From Chryseobacterium daecheongense (lineage in GTDB: Bacteria > Bacteroidota > Bacteroidia > Flavobacteriales > Weeksellaceae): a stretch of 64,000 nucleotides of DNA. The notes beneath the pieces are model-generated. The model searched no databases and had not been told where the DNA came from. It was given only the letters and a program-made list of their open reading frames with translations. The stretch covers positions 868,001 through 932,000 of the forward strand of contig CP115858.1 in assembly GCA_027920525.1 (NCBI GenBank), read 5' to 3'. Shown here piece by piece: positions 54,706 through 63,415 of this stretch. The stretch's first letter is position 1. Every line of letters begins with the position of its first letter. The translations under genes were made by a program, and so were the position numbers.

Positions 54706-56151
54706 ATGAAAATGAAAAATAAAATAATGATAAGCTCTATACTATTTTCGGTATTAATGGGCTGCACGTCGGAGGATGTAAATAATGATCCCCATGTCAC
54801 TTATAACACGATCCCGGAAACTCTTATTACTTATGCAGAAAAGGAACTGAGCGATTATATGAACACTCCCAGTGTAAACGAAAATAATTTTCGCCTTATT
54901 ATGCAGTATTGGCAGGAAACCGTTTATGTGAATGAAAGCAATTATAATTTTACAGCAAGAAACGTTTCCAATAACGTATGGACCGACAATTATGTAAATG
55001 TACTTAACAGCCTCAATAAAGCTAAGGAACTGATAGAGCAGTACCAGCCTTCCGCTTCCGAAGTGACCAGCTGGCAGGCCAAAATGCAGAATCAGCTGGC
55101 CATTATTGATATTTTATCAGTTTATACATTTCAGACTTTGACAGACACTTATGGAGATATTCCGTACAGCCAGGCTCTCAACAATGAAAAATACCCGCTT
55201 CCGGTTTATGACGATGACCAAAAAATTTATGAAAGCATGATCAATCGTCTTATGGCGGACATTAACAGACTGAAGGAAGGAGAAGGGACTTTTGGCTCCG
55301 GAGACATTTTGTATGGTGGAGATATTGCAAAATGGAAAAAATTCGGGAACTCGTTACTTCTGAAACTGGGAATCGCTATTTCCGATATTGATGCAAACCT
55401 GGCCAGGACAGCAATCAACACAGCCATTTCCGGAGGAGTAATTACGGATCAGTCCCAGAACTGTATTTTCAGATACCTTGCGGAGACACCCAATTTCAGC
55501 CCTATATTTGAAAATCTGGCTAATAATGGAAGAAACGATTTCATTGGAGGAAAACCTTTTATAGATTATCTCAATGCTACTTCCGATCAAAGGGTAACCA
55601 AGTACTTCAGAGATGTAAACGGAGTTTATCTGGGACAGACCATTGGAGCTCCCGGAAACTTTTTCGCCTTTTCGTCTCCCGGAATCTTTGCTTATATTCC
55701 AGTGACTCCGGGAAACCTGATGACGCATACAGAAGTAACATTTTATCTTGCAGAAGCAGCTGCCCGGTTTGGAATCGGAGGAAATCCGGAGACGCTTTAT
55801 AAAGATGCTGTCCGGGCCTCATTCCTGGAATGGGAACTTTCTGCCCAGGAGGCTGAAACTTACCTGACAGCCCACCCTTATAACCCCGGCAACTGGAAAA
55901 AATCAATCGGAGAACAGGCATGGATTGCTCTATATAATCATCCTGTAGTAGCATGGAATTTTTACCGCAGGCTGGATTATCCCGCTCTTCAGGCTCCTCC
56001 TACCGCCATTAACAATGCAGAAGGAAAAGTCCCTGTAAGACTGCAATATCCATCGCTTGAAGCAACTACGAACGGAACCAATTATTCCAAAGCCGCCACC
56101 GCTATCGGAGGAGATAAATTAACGACTAAAATCTTCTGGGATATCCATTAA
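54706..56151 (+). CDS. SusD-like lipoprotein (SusD-like_2 type)
   Basis: 481 residues. The lipobox is LMGC (MGCTSEDVNND). The fold fits the SusD-like_2 group (PF12771): early ITYAEKELSDYMNTPS, then WTDNYVNVLNSLNKAKELI and QLAIIDILSVYTFQTLTDTYGDIPYSQA (quoted by parts), with a C-terminal region differing from RagB. It should form the lid of the SusC encoded 6 bases upstream. It ends in a terminator at 56212-56236. Confidence 0.93.
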   Translation: MKMKNKIMISSILFSVLMGCTSEDVNNDPHVTYNTIPETLITYAEKELSDYMNTPSVNENNFRLIMQYWQETVYVNESNYNFTARNVSNNVWTDNYVNVLNSLNKAKELIEQYQPSASEVTSWQAKMQNQLAIIDILSVYTFQTLTDTYGDIPYSQALNNEKYPLPVYDDDQKIYESMINRLMADINRLKEGEGTFGSGDILYGGDIAKWKKFGNSLLLKLGIAISDIDANLARTAINTAISGGVITDQSQNCIFRYLAETPNFSPIFENLANNGRNDFIGGKPFIDYLNATSDQRVTKYFRDVNGVYLGQTIGAPGNFFAFSSPGIFAYIPVTPGNLMTHTEVTFYLAEAAARFGIGGNPETLYKDAVRASFLEWELSAQEAETYLTAHPYNPGNWKKSIGEQAWIALYNHPVVAWNFYRRLDYPALQAPPTAINNAEGKVPVRLQYPSLEATTNGTNYSKAATAIGGDKLTTKIFWDIH

Positions 56152-56211
56152 ACAGCATTTATAAATTCACACAATCAACTTCATATTAAATTTTTTCAGT
56201 TGTGATTTTAG

Positions 56212-56236
56212 CCTGCATGACTCATGCAGGTTTTTT
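56212..56236 (+). terminator. Rho-independent terminator after second SusC/SusD unit
   Basis: CCTGCATGA (56212-56220) pairs with TCATGCAGG (56222-56230); sterically about 7 bp form around a short loop. A TTTTTT run follows. It lies 60 bases after the SusD stop. Confidence 0.85.
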
Positions 56237-56314
56237 ATTAAAACTTTTATAGACCGGACTCTTGTATTCGTAGATCATTTTATTTTTTTACACACCAATT
56301 GATCATCTTTGAAC

Positions 56315-56443
56315 TGTGAATCAGGGTTGGCAAAAACACTATCATACCTTATTTTTCCAAAGAACATAACAATATATAGGTTAGTATTCACGCTGTGAAT
56401 CGTTAAGGCTTAATGAGTTTTCAGACTCTTAAGCCTTTTTTTT
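56315..56443 (+). ncRNA. Candidate small RNA or attenuator leader
   Basis: A gene-free stretch ends in a strong terminator: AAGGCTTAA (56405-56413) pairs with TTAAGCCTT (56429-56437), extended by GAGT/ACTC, then an 8-T run. Just before it is a hairpin ATTCAC-GCT-GTGAAT (56386-56400). TGTGAATC occurs twice (56315-56322, 56394-56401), so the ATTCAC segment could pair with either copy. A weak -7-like CATCTTTG lies at 56304-56311. It could be a small RNA or a regulatory leader for the metal cluster downstream. No known family is recognised. Confidence 0.45.
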
Positions 56444-56523
56444 GTCCTGTAATAATTCATGATCCGTAGAGTAAAAAAACAAAGATGTGAGGCATAAATT
56501 GATGTTCGATTAAAAAAAAACAT

Positions 56524-56531
56524 TAATTTTG
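56524..56531 (+). promoter_or_regulatory. -7 box upstream of the metal cluster
   Basis: TAATTTTG matches TAnnTTTG; a TTG at 56499-56501 lies 22 bases upstream. It ends 9 bases before the ATG at 56541, implying a very short leader. Confidence 0.5.
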
Positions 56532-56540
56532 TATATTATT

Positions 56541-56897
56541 ATGTTTCAACGTAAGTACATATTGATTTTTATTCTATTGGGATTTTTATTTATGCCCAAG
56601 CAAATCTATGCATGTGCTGTAAAAATTTCCTTACAAGAGAAATCGCGTTGTGAACTCAATATTTCAAAATCTATTAAAAAAAATCAGTGTAATTCCTGTG
56701 GTTCTAAAAAATGTCCCGGAAAATGCAATAATCCTTTATGCAAATGCCCGGCATCCAATTTAAATCCAACTTTACCGGACAGACATGATTTTAGTTTTCT
56801 TACAGTAGAAGTCTTTTCTCCTGTTTCTTTTTTAACTTATGAAAGTGCTGTTTCTAAAGGCTTTCAATCCATTTGGTTAATCCCTAAAATAGGCTAG
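56541..56897 (+). CDS. Secreted Cys-rich protein, putative metal-binding
   Basis: 118 residues from the ATG at 56541; a TTG-started extension lies inside the promoter box. A signal peptide (YILIFILLGFLFMPKQIYAC) is followed by eight cysteines, mostly in CNSCGSKKCPGKCNNPLCKCP (Cys50-Cys69), a zinc- or copper-thiolate-like pattern. No known family. It is the first gene in the direction of the copper cluster but is separated from the next gene by 120 bases. Cys spacing suggests metal binding, which is an inference. Confidence 0.7.
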   Translation: MFQRKYILIFILLGFLFMPKQIYACAVKISLQEKSRCELNISKSIKKNQCNSCGSKKCPGKCNNPLCKCPASNLNPTLPDRHDFSFLTVEVFSPVSFLTYESAVSKGFQSIWLIPKIG

Positions 56898-57017
56898 ATC
56901 CTGTATTTTATAGCCTAAAGTGTGCCTTTTTGTAAGGATACATTTCAATTTTTTTCCATTCAATTTATTAACTGAAACAACAGGAATATTCCTTTTGTTC
57001 ACAAAATACTCTATACA

Positions 57018-57893
57018 ATGAAATCAATATCAAAAATATGGATAGCATTCAGCTTGCTGTTTTCATTAGCAATCTATGCCCAATCTCAAAATATAAAAAC
57101 AGAAACCGTAAAGATCTATGGGAATTGTGACATCTGTAAAGCGAATATAGAAAAAGCGGGAAACCTAAGAAAAATAGCTACAGTAAGCTGGAACAAAGAT
57201 ACCAAAATGGCTACTTTAACCTACGATCCTCAGAAGACCAGTCAGGACGAAATATTAAAAAGAATAGCTCTGGCAGGGTATGACAGTGAAAAATTTTTAG
57301 CTCCTGACAATGCTTATGCAGCATTACCGGAATGTTGTCATTACAAAAGAGATTTAAAACCCGCTTCTCAAAATAAGGCTATGGATATGAATATGAAGAC
57401 TGACCATATGAACCATGACCAGAAAAAAACGGAAGAAAACAACATGATAGCTACCCAGAATACATCTCAGCTAAAAGCTGTTTTCGATAACTACTTCTCT
57501 TTAAAAAATGCACTGGTTAAAACAGATGCCGATAATGCATCAACTAAAGCTTCTGAACTGTCAAAAGCAATTAAAGCAGTGGAAATGAACCAACTTTCAA
57601 ATGAAGAACATATGGTCTGGATGAAAGTAATGAAGGACCTGACCCTTAATGCAGAAAAGATTTCCTCTGCTAAAGATGTTGCCAAACAAAGAGAAATATT
57701 TGCTGTATTATCTAAAAATATGTACGACCTCGCAAAGGTATCCAAACAGGGTAATCCTATATATTATCAGCATTGTCCTATGTACAATAATGGGAAAGGA
57801 GCTGATTGGCTGAGCCTGGAAAATGAGATCAAGAACCCTTATTTTGGTTCTCAGATGATGACTTGTGGCAGCACAGTAGAAACACTTAAATAA
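57018..57893 (+). CDS. HMA domain + DUF3347 periplasmic protein
   Basis: 291 residues. A signal peptide is followed by an HMA-type metallochaperone domain with Cys37-x-x-Cys40 (GNCDICKANIEKAGN), a Met/His-rich linker (MDMNMKTDHMNHDQ) and a DUF3347 domain (residues about 155-285). In the latter, HCPMYNNGKGADWLS and MMTCGS contain the conserved Cys/Met. It is likely a copper-handling protein of the periplasm. It lies 8 bases before the DUF305 gene and shares its DUF3347 partner with 58454-59101. Confidence 0.9.
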   Translation: MKSISKIWIAFSLLFSLAIYAQSQNIKTETVKIYGNCDICKANIEKAGNLRKIATVSWNKDTKMATLTYDPQKTSQDEILKRIALAGYDSEKFLAPDNAYAALPECCHYKRDLKPASQNKAMDMNMKTDHMNHDQKKTEENNMIATQNTSQLKAVFDNYFSLKNALVKTDADNASTKASELSKAIKAVEMNQLSNEEHMVWMKVMKDLTLNAEKISSAKDVAKQREIFAVLSKNMYDLAKVSKQGNPIYYQHCPMYNNGKGADWLSLENEIKNPYFGSQMMTCGSTVETLK

Positions 57894-57901
57894 TATCAGT
57901 T

Positions 57902-58396
57902 ATGGATAATCAATCAGATCATCACGGAATGCAACATAAAAACCATACAGGAATGTATAAACGATTTATCATGATGGCTGTTGCTATGTTTGTTGCCATG
58001 TACTTCATGATGTATTCAATGATCGACGGAATACAAAATCTCATTCCCAATATCAATAACTTTTATATGACCTTGCTTATGGTATCCGTCATGTTAATTA
58101 TTGAATTATTGATCATGAAGGATATGTATAAAAACAAGAAAATCAATGGGATCATCATTGTATTTTCTCTTGCTTTAGGCATTTTTTCCTGGTTCGGAAT
58201 CAGAGAACAGATTATGGTGGATGATAAAGAATTTGTAAAGGGAATGATCCCTCATCATGCAGCCGCTATTCTTATGTCAGAAAAGACAAAACTTACTGAC
58301 CCGGAATTGATACAACTCCAAAAAAACATATTGGAAACCCAGGCCAATGAAATCGAACTCATGAAGCGGAAGCTGGAAGAACTCAACAAAAAATAA
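57902..58396 (+). CDS. DUF305 membrane protein
   Basis: 164 residues. A His/Met-rich N-terminus (DNQSDHHGMQHKNHTGM) precedes three membrane helices and a DUF305 domain with MIPHHAAAILMSEKTKL and a C-terminal helix rich in Glu/Lys. DUF305 proteins occur in copper and metal resistance clusters and are ferritin-like four-helix proteins. The role here is inferred from that and from the neighbours. It is in one operon with the genes on both sides. Confidence 0.9.
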   Translation: MDNQSDHHGMQHKNHTGMYKRFIMMAVAMFVAMYFMMYSMIDGIQNLIPNINNFYMTLLMVSVMLIIELLIMKDMYKNKKINGIIIVFSLALGIFSWFGIREQIMVDDKEFVKGMIPHHAAAILMSEKTKLTDPELIQLQKNILETQANEIELMKRKLEELNKK

Positions 58397-58453
58397 GGTA
58401 AAACTCATATTATAACAATTATGAAATCAAAAAAATTTAATAGTACCTATACC

Positions 58454-59101
58454 ATGAAAAATATATTCTTATCAATCAGTGTTGTCTCAATGATGGCAAT
58501 TACTTTATTCTCCTGTACAAAATCACCGGATAAAAATGCGGAACAACATACTGACCGTGCTTCTTCTGCAACAGAAACACAATCAGCCGCCCAATTAGAA
58601 AATACCAATACAGCAGAACAAATCAACAATAAATCAAATGAAAAGACAGCTGTCAAAGACCCTGTTAACAATTTTTCTATAGATCCTTTAATCAAAGATT
58701 ATTTAATTTTAAAAAATGCACTTGTTGCCGATAACGATCAAGCTGTTGCTACTGCCGGAAAACAGTTATTAGCTACCCTAGAGAAGGTAGATATGAAAAC
58801 TATCCCTGCAGATAAGCATAAAGCATATATGGAAATTGCAGAAGACGCTAAAGAGAATGCGGAGCATATTGGAGATAATGCAGGAAAAATAGATCACCAA
58901 AGGGAACACATGATGTCATTAAGTAATGACATGGCTGATCTTATTGCAACATTTGGAACGACCCAAAAATTGTATCAGGATTACTGCCCGATGTTCAACG
59001 ATGGAAAAGGTGCCATCTGGATCAGCGAAGCAAAAGAAATTAAAAACCCTTATTACGGTAATAAGATGCTCACTTGTGGTTCCGTAAAAAAGGAGTTTTA
59101 A
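58454..59101 (+). CDS. DUF3347 lipoprotein
   Basis: 215 residues from the ATG at 58454, which places the lipobox Cys (TLFSC) at residue 21; an ATG at 58421 would add 11 residues. A Thr/Ser/Gln-rich spacer of about 60 residues is followed by a DUF3347 domain. CPMFNDGKGAIWIS and KMLTCGSVKKEF repeat the Cys/Met motifs of the HMA-DUF3347 protein upstream. Two DUF3347 proteins in one operon, one soluble and one lipid-anchored, suggest hand-off of a metal ion between compartments. Confidence 0.88.
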   Translation: MKNIFLSISVVSMMAITLFSCTKSPDKNAEQHTDRASSATETQSAAQLENTNTAEQINNKSNEKTAVKDPVNNFSIDPLIKDYLILKNALVADNDQAVATAGKQLLATLEKVDMKTIPADKHKAYMEIAEDAKENAEHIGDNAGKIDHQREHMMSLSNDMADLIATFGTTQKLYQDYCPMFNDGKGAIWISEAKEIKNPYYGNKMLTCGSVKKEF

Positions 59102-59102
59102 C

Positions 59103-59555
59103 ATGAAGAGAGTACTAAAGATTTTTGCAGCTATTATGCTGCTGGTTTTTATTGCTGTACAATTTTATCAGCCTGCCCGGAATGCAGATAAAGGGCAGGT
59201 TTACAAAACCGATTTTATAAAGACCCATAAGACAATGCCCGTTGAAGTAAAAACCCTATTACAGACCTCGTGTTATGATTGTCATAGTAACAATACCAAT
59301 TATCAGTGGTACGATTACATACAGCCTGCACGAAGTTTAGTAGACAAGCACATTAAAGATGCAAAAGAGGATTTGAATTTTAACGAATGGACTACTTATT
59401 CGGGTCGAAAGCAGGAAAGATTAATAAACTCAATTAAAAAACAGATTGAAACTAAAAAAATGCCAATGTCATCCTACACGCTTATGCATAAAGATGCAAA
59501 ACTGAATGACCGGCAGATAAAGCTGATAACAGATTGGCTGGAAAAGCAAGAATAA
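59103..59555 (+). CDS. Haem-binding domain protein
   Basis: 150 residues. An N-terminal membrane anchor (ILKIFAAIMLLVFIAVQFY) is followed by one c-type haem motif Cys57-x-x-Cys60-His61 (SCYDCHSNN) and the conserved Haem_bd (PF14376) pattern, with KKMPMSSY providing a possible axial Met. It probably carries one covalent haem in the periplasm. Its start lies one base after the stop of the DUF3347 gene, so it is co-transcribed. It may pass electrons in copper oxidation or reduction. Confidence 0.9.
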   Translation: MKRVLKIFAAIMLLVFIAVQFYQPARNADKGQVYKTDFIKTHKTMPVEVKTLLQTSCYDCHSNNTNYQWYDYIQPARSLVDKHIKDAKEDLNFNEWTTYSGRKQERLINSIKKQIETKKMPMSSYTLMHKDAKLNDRQIKLITDWLEKQE

Positions 59556-59578
59556 GTTTCATATAAAAGAAATATACA

Positions 59579-61879
59579 ATGAATATATCCCAAAATATCT
59601 CGTTAAAGGTACTTCTGACAGTATTTATACTCCTGTGCTCGAAGACTATTTTCGCGCAAAAAGTCGTCCGTTACGAGCTATATGTAAAAGATACCATAGT
59701 TAATTACGCAGGTAAAGAAAAAAGAGCCATTGCAGTAAACGGGCAAATACCGATGCCTACATTGACCTTTACGGAAGGTGACATTGCTGAAATAGTGGTC
59801 CACAACCAGTTAAAAGAAAATACTTCGCTGCACTGGCACGGAGTCTTTTTACCCAATAAGGAAGATGGTGTGCCTTTTCTCACCCAAAATCCAATAAAAC
59901 CAGGTGAAACCTACACTTATCGCTTTCCAGTGATTCAAAACGGTACTCATTGGTACCATTCCCATTCAGGAATGCAGGAGCAAATTGGTATGTATGGGAG
60001 CCTCATCCTGAAAAAGCGTGAAGAGGATAAAAGATTTAGAAAAGGAATCGACGATTTGCCAACCGTTCCTGTTATTTTAAGTGAATGGACAAACCTTAAT
60101 CCGGACAATATTCACAGAATGCTTCATAACGCCAATGATTGGGCAGGAATAAAAAAGAATGCAACACAATCTTATGTCGAAGCTATCAAGGAAGGTTATT
60201 TTAAAACCAAAATCGCCAATGAATGGAAGCGTATGACAGCAATGGATGTAAGTGATGTGTATTACGATAAAATATTAATGAACGGGAATAACGCTACAGA
60301 TTTAAAAACCGTTGATGGTAAAACATTAAAAGCCGGCGATAAAGTAAGGTTACGAATATCAAACGGTGGTGCATCATCTTACTTTTGGCTTCGCTATGCA
60401 GGAGGAAAAATAACGGTTGTCGCCAACGATGGAAATGACGTTGAACCGGTAGAAGTCGACCGTTTGATCATTGCCGTCTCCGAGACTTATGATGTAGTTG
60501 TAACAATTCCTGAAGATGGTGTTTCTTACGAGTTTTTAGCTACTACTGAAGACAGAACCCAGTCAGCCAGTTATTACATTGGAAATGGGATAAAACAGCT
60601 TATTTCACCACTTCCAAAATTAAAATATTTTGAAGGAATGAAAATGATGAACGGGATGATGAAAATGAACGGAGACCTGAATGATATGGGCATGAAAATG
60701 AGCTTAAACCAAATGGATATGAATGTCGTGATGTATCCCGAAATTACAGGAGAAGCTAAGAAAAAAGGCAAGCAAAAGGAAGAACCCAAAGAAGACCACA
60801 GCAAACATACCATGAATATGGATATGGATAATGATCCCAACCGGTATAATGCCAATGCTTTGGGTGACATTAAAACGCTAAACTATGCCATGCTACAATC
60901 TCCTTTCGATACCACGCTTCCGAAAGATGCCCCGGTAAAAGAACTCAGGTTTACGCTTACAGGAAATATGAATCGATACGTATGGAGCATGGACAATAAA
61001 GTTCTTTCCGAAACAGATAAAATTCCGGTTAAAAAAGGAGAGATCCTGCGTATTACGATTTATAATAATTCCATGATGAGACACCCGATGCACCTGCATG
61101 GATTTGATTTCAGGGTGATCAATGGTAAGGGGGAAAAGTCTCCTCTGAAAAATGTTCTCGATATTATGCCGATGGAAACCGATACCATCGAATTCCTGGC
61201 CAATGAAGAAGGGGACTGGTTCTTCCATTGTCATATCCTTTACCATATGATGTCCGGAATGAACAGGGTATTTGCCGTTGGTGATTATAAGAATCCTTTA
61301 CTCCCAGACAAGGAAAAAGCCTATATGGCTTTGCAGATGGAAAGCAATATGCCACACTTTATGGCGCAGAATGATTTTGCTACCAATGGTAATGACGGGC
61401 AGGCCATGCTGCAGAATGCAAGATGGTCTTTAGGAACGGAATGGCGTCTGGGATACAACAGCATGCACGGTTATGAGGTAGAAACCCATCTGGGCAGGTA
61501 TATAGGTAAAATGCAGTGGTTTATGCCGTTTATTGGTTTTGACTACCGTTACCGGAAAATGGGAATCGACGAACACGAAACCAATATCTTCGGGCAAAAA
61601 AACGAAAAAGATAGCCGTAGGGCATTCAGTTTAGGTTTTATGTACACTTTACCGATGCTGGTTAATTTTCAGGCAGAAGTATATCATGATGGTATTGTGC
61701 GTCTGCAGCTCATGCGTGAAGACATTCCGATCTCCAGAAGATTGAGAGGAGACTTCATGATAAATACCGATAGGGAATATATGGCAGGGCTCAGCTATAT
61801 CATCAACAAAAATATCAACATCCGAACCCATTATGATAGTGATATGGGCTTTGGAGCAGGTATTACCTTAAATTATTAA
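59579..61879 (+). CDS. copA: Multicopper oxidase (CopA-like) with C-terminal barrel-like extension
   Basis: 766 residues. A signal peptide precedes three cupredoxin domains with copper ligands HWHGVFLP, HWYHSH, HPMHLHGFDF and HCHILYHMMSGM (H550-C551-H552). A Met-rich insert (residues about 357-385, with MNGMMKMNG and MGMKMS) is typical of copper-tolerance oxidases that oxidise Cu(I). After about residue 575 there are 190 further residues of beta-strand-like sequence (EWRLGYNSM, MQWFMPFIGFDYRYRKMG) ending GAGITLNY, which resembles an outer-membrane barrel tail such as CopB. It closes the metal operon. Confidence 0.92.
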   Translation: MNISQNISLKVLLTVFILLCSKTIFAQKVVRYELYVKDTIVNYAGKEKRAIAVNGQIPMPTLTFTEGDIAEIVVHNQLKENTSLHWHGVFLPNKEDGVPFLTQNPIKPGETYTYRFPVIQNGTHWYHSHSGMQEQIGMYGSLILKKREEDKRFRKGIDDLPTVPVILSEWTNLNPDNIHRMLHNANDWAGIKKNATQSYVEAIKEGYFKTKIANEWKRMTAMDVSDVYYDKILMNGNNATDLKTVDGKTLKAGDKVRLRISNGGASSYFWLRYAGGKITVVANDGNDVEPVEVDRLIIAVSETYDVVVTIPEDGVSYEFLATTEDRTQSASYYIGNGIKQLISPLPKLKYFEGMKMMNGMMKMNGDLNDMGMKMSLNQMDMNVVMYPEITGEAKKKGKQKEEPKEDHSKHTMNMDMDNDPNRYNANALGDIKTLNYAMLQSPFDTTLPKDAPVKELRFTLTGNMNRYVWSMDNKVLSETDKIPVKKGEILRITIYNNSMMRHPMHLHGFDFRVINGKGEKSPLKNVLDIMPMETDTIEFLANEEGDWFFHCHILYHMMSGMNRVFAVGDYKNPLLPDKEKAYMALQMESNMPHFMAQNDFATNGNDGQAMLQNARWSLGTEWRLGYNSMHGYEVETHLGRYIGKMQWFMPFIGFDYRYRKMGIDEHETNIFGQKNEKDSRRAFSLGFMYTLPMLVNFQAEVYHDGIVRLQLMREDIPISRRLRGDFMINTDREYMAGLSYIINKNINIRTHYDSDMGFGAGITLNY

Positions 61880-61899
61880 AGGTGGTACTTTAAAAACAA

Positions 61900-61930
61900 A
61901 ATGGCTCGGGAGCAAAGCTCCCGAGCCATT
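61900..61930 (+). terminator. Rho-independent terminator of the copper operon
   Basis: A 14-bp perfect stem (AATGGCTCGGGAGC, 61900-61913, with GCTCCCGAGCCATT, 61917-61930), loop AAA, then TTTATTG. It is the strongest hairpin in the window. Confidence 0.93.
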
Positions 61931-62025
61931 TTTATTGAATGAATATATGCCTGAAATCCAGAATATTTTAACCCTTGGGGCATAATTCTTGTACGAATTG
62001 AATACACCACAAAAAAAAAGTAAAT

Positions 62026-62487
62026 ATGGAAAATCAAGAAACCGTAGCAGTCCTTAACGATCTGCTGCACATCAGCAACGACCGGATTGCCGGATTTGAA
62101 AAAGTAGAAGGAAAGGTATGGGAGTCTTATCCGGACATCAAAGATGATTACGATAAGATGATCACCCAATCAAAAATCATGAAAAATGAACTGATCAACC
62201 TGATTACCGAAAAAGGAGGAACTCCCGAAGATTCACCTTCTGTTGCAGGATCACTTCACAGAACATGGATTGACATTAAAAACTCTTTTCTCGTAGGGGA
62301 TAAGGTAGAATCTACCCTGGAAAATGTTGCTTTTGGAGAAAAAGCGGCAATAGAGGCCTATCAACAAGCTATCGATAGCGGACACCTTTATGATAAGAGC
62401 CTGGAGACCGTAAAAGAACAACTGCACAACATAAAACAGTCCTACGCCCAGTTTAAAAAAATGGGGGATTATAAGAAAAAGGATTAA
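62026..62487 (+). CDS. PA2169/DUF2383 four-helix protein
   Basis: 153 residues, all helical, with the DUF2383 pattern (LNDLLHISNDRIAGFEK near the start, then AFGEKAAIEAYQQAI and QLHNIKQSYAQF). It belongs to the ferritin-like PA2169 family, seen in stress and stationary phase. No metal-binding residues beyond scattered Glu and His are obvious. No function is established. It lies 33 bases before the exonuclease gene and may be co-transcribed with it. Confidence 0.9.
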   Translation: MENQETVAVLNDLLHISNDRIAGFEKVEGKVWESYPDIKDDYDKMITQSKIMKNELINLITEKGGTPEDSPSVAGSLHRTWIDIKNSFLVGDKVESTLENVAFGEKAAIEAYQQAIDSGHLYDKSLETVKEQLHNIKQSYAQFKKMGDYKKKD

Positions 62488-62520
62488 CTAATATATACTA
62501 TTCACGAACTGATAAGGACC

Positions 62521-63306
62521 ATGAAAATAGCTACGTATAATGTAAACGGAGTAAATGGGCGGCTGCCTGTTCTGCTTCGCTGGTTACAAGAAGCACAACC
62601 GGACGTGGTATGCCTCCAGGAACTGAAGGCGCCACAGGAACGTTTTCCCCTGAAAGAAATAAATGATGCAGGATATAATGCCATCTGGCATGGCCAGAAA
62701 AGCTGGAATGGAGTAGCCATACTTTCAAAAGGATATGAAATCACAGAGGTTCAGAGGGCTTTGCCAGGGGATCCGGAAGATATTCAAAGCCGCTATATCG
62801 AAGCAATCATTGATCAGATTGTTATTTGTTGTTTGTATCTCCCCAATGGCAATCCTTATCCGGGACCAAAATTCGAATATAAACTGGCATGGATCGATCG
62901 CTTGAAAAAAAGAACAGATGAGCTTATAAAAATGGACCTGCCCGCCATTGTTATTGGTGATTTTAATATTATTCCGACGCCATTTGATGTACATAAACCC
63001 GAACGATGGGAAAATGATGCATTATATCGGATCGAAGTAAGAAAAGCTTTTGAGAAAATGCTTAAAAAAGGTTGGCTTGATTCTATCAGAACCTTGTTTC
63101 CTGAAGAAAAGATCTATACGTTCTGGGATTACCTCTACAAAGCATATGACCGCGATGCCGGAATCAGGCTTGATCATGTTCTGTTGAGCCCTTATCTATC
63201 ATCCAGGTTAAAATCGGGCGGTGTTGACCGGCATGTTCGTGGCTGGGAAAAGAGCAGTGATCATGCCCCGGTGTGGATAGAATTAGAAAAAGAAGGGAAA
63301 CAATAA
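62521..63306 (+). CDS. xth: Exodeoxyribonuclease III
   Basis: 261 residues, full length. Family motifs are intact: MKIATYNVNGV (Asn7), CLQELKAP (the catalytic Glu), WNGVAILSKG, VIGDFNIIPTPFDVH (Asp/Asn) and the C-terminal SSDHAPVWIEL (Asp-His). It removes 3' blocks and incises abasic sites in base-excision repair. It follows a DUF2383 gene by 33 bases. Confidence 0.95.
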   Translation: MKIATYNVNGVNGRLPVLLRWLQEAQPDVVCLQELKAPQERFPLKEINDAGYNAIWHGQKSWNGVAILSKGYEITEVQRALPGDPEDIQSRYIEAIIDQIVICCLYLPNGNPYPGPKFEYKLAWIDRLKKRTDELIKMDLPAIVIGDFNIIPTPFDVHKPERWENDALYRIEVRKAFEKMLKKGWLDSIRTLFPEEKIYTFWDYLYKAYDRDAGIRLDHVLLSPYLSSRLKSGGVDRHVRGWEKSSDHAPVWIELEKEGKQ

Positions 63307-63415
63307 CCCTATCTTTCCTGTTATCTTTTATTCCAGGCATATTAATAATAAATCTTTTAATTTTAGTTAAAAGATTTTTCGTAATATTATAGAACGTTTT
63401 ATAAAATACAAACAC

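Noticed and set aside
55607..55954. 115-codon minus-strand ORF
   Set aside because: It is a shadow of the SusD-like gene, which shows clear family motifs in the plus frame.
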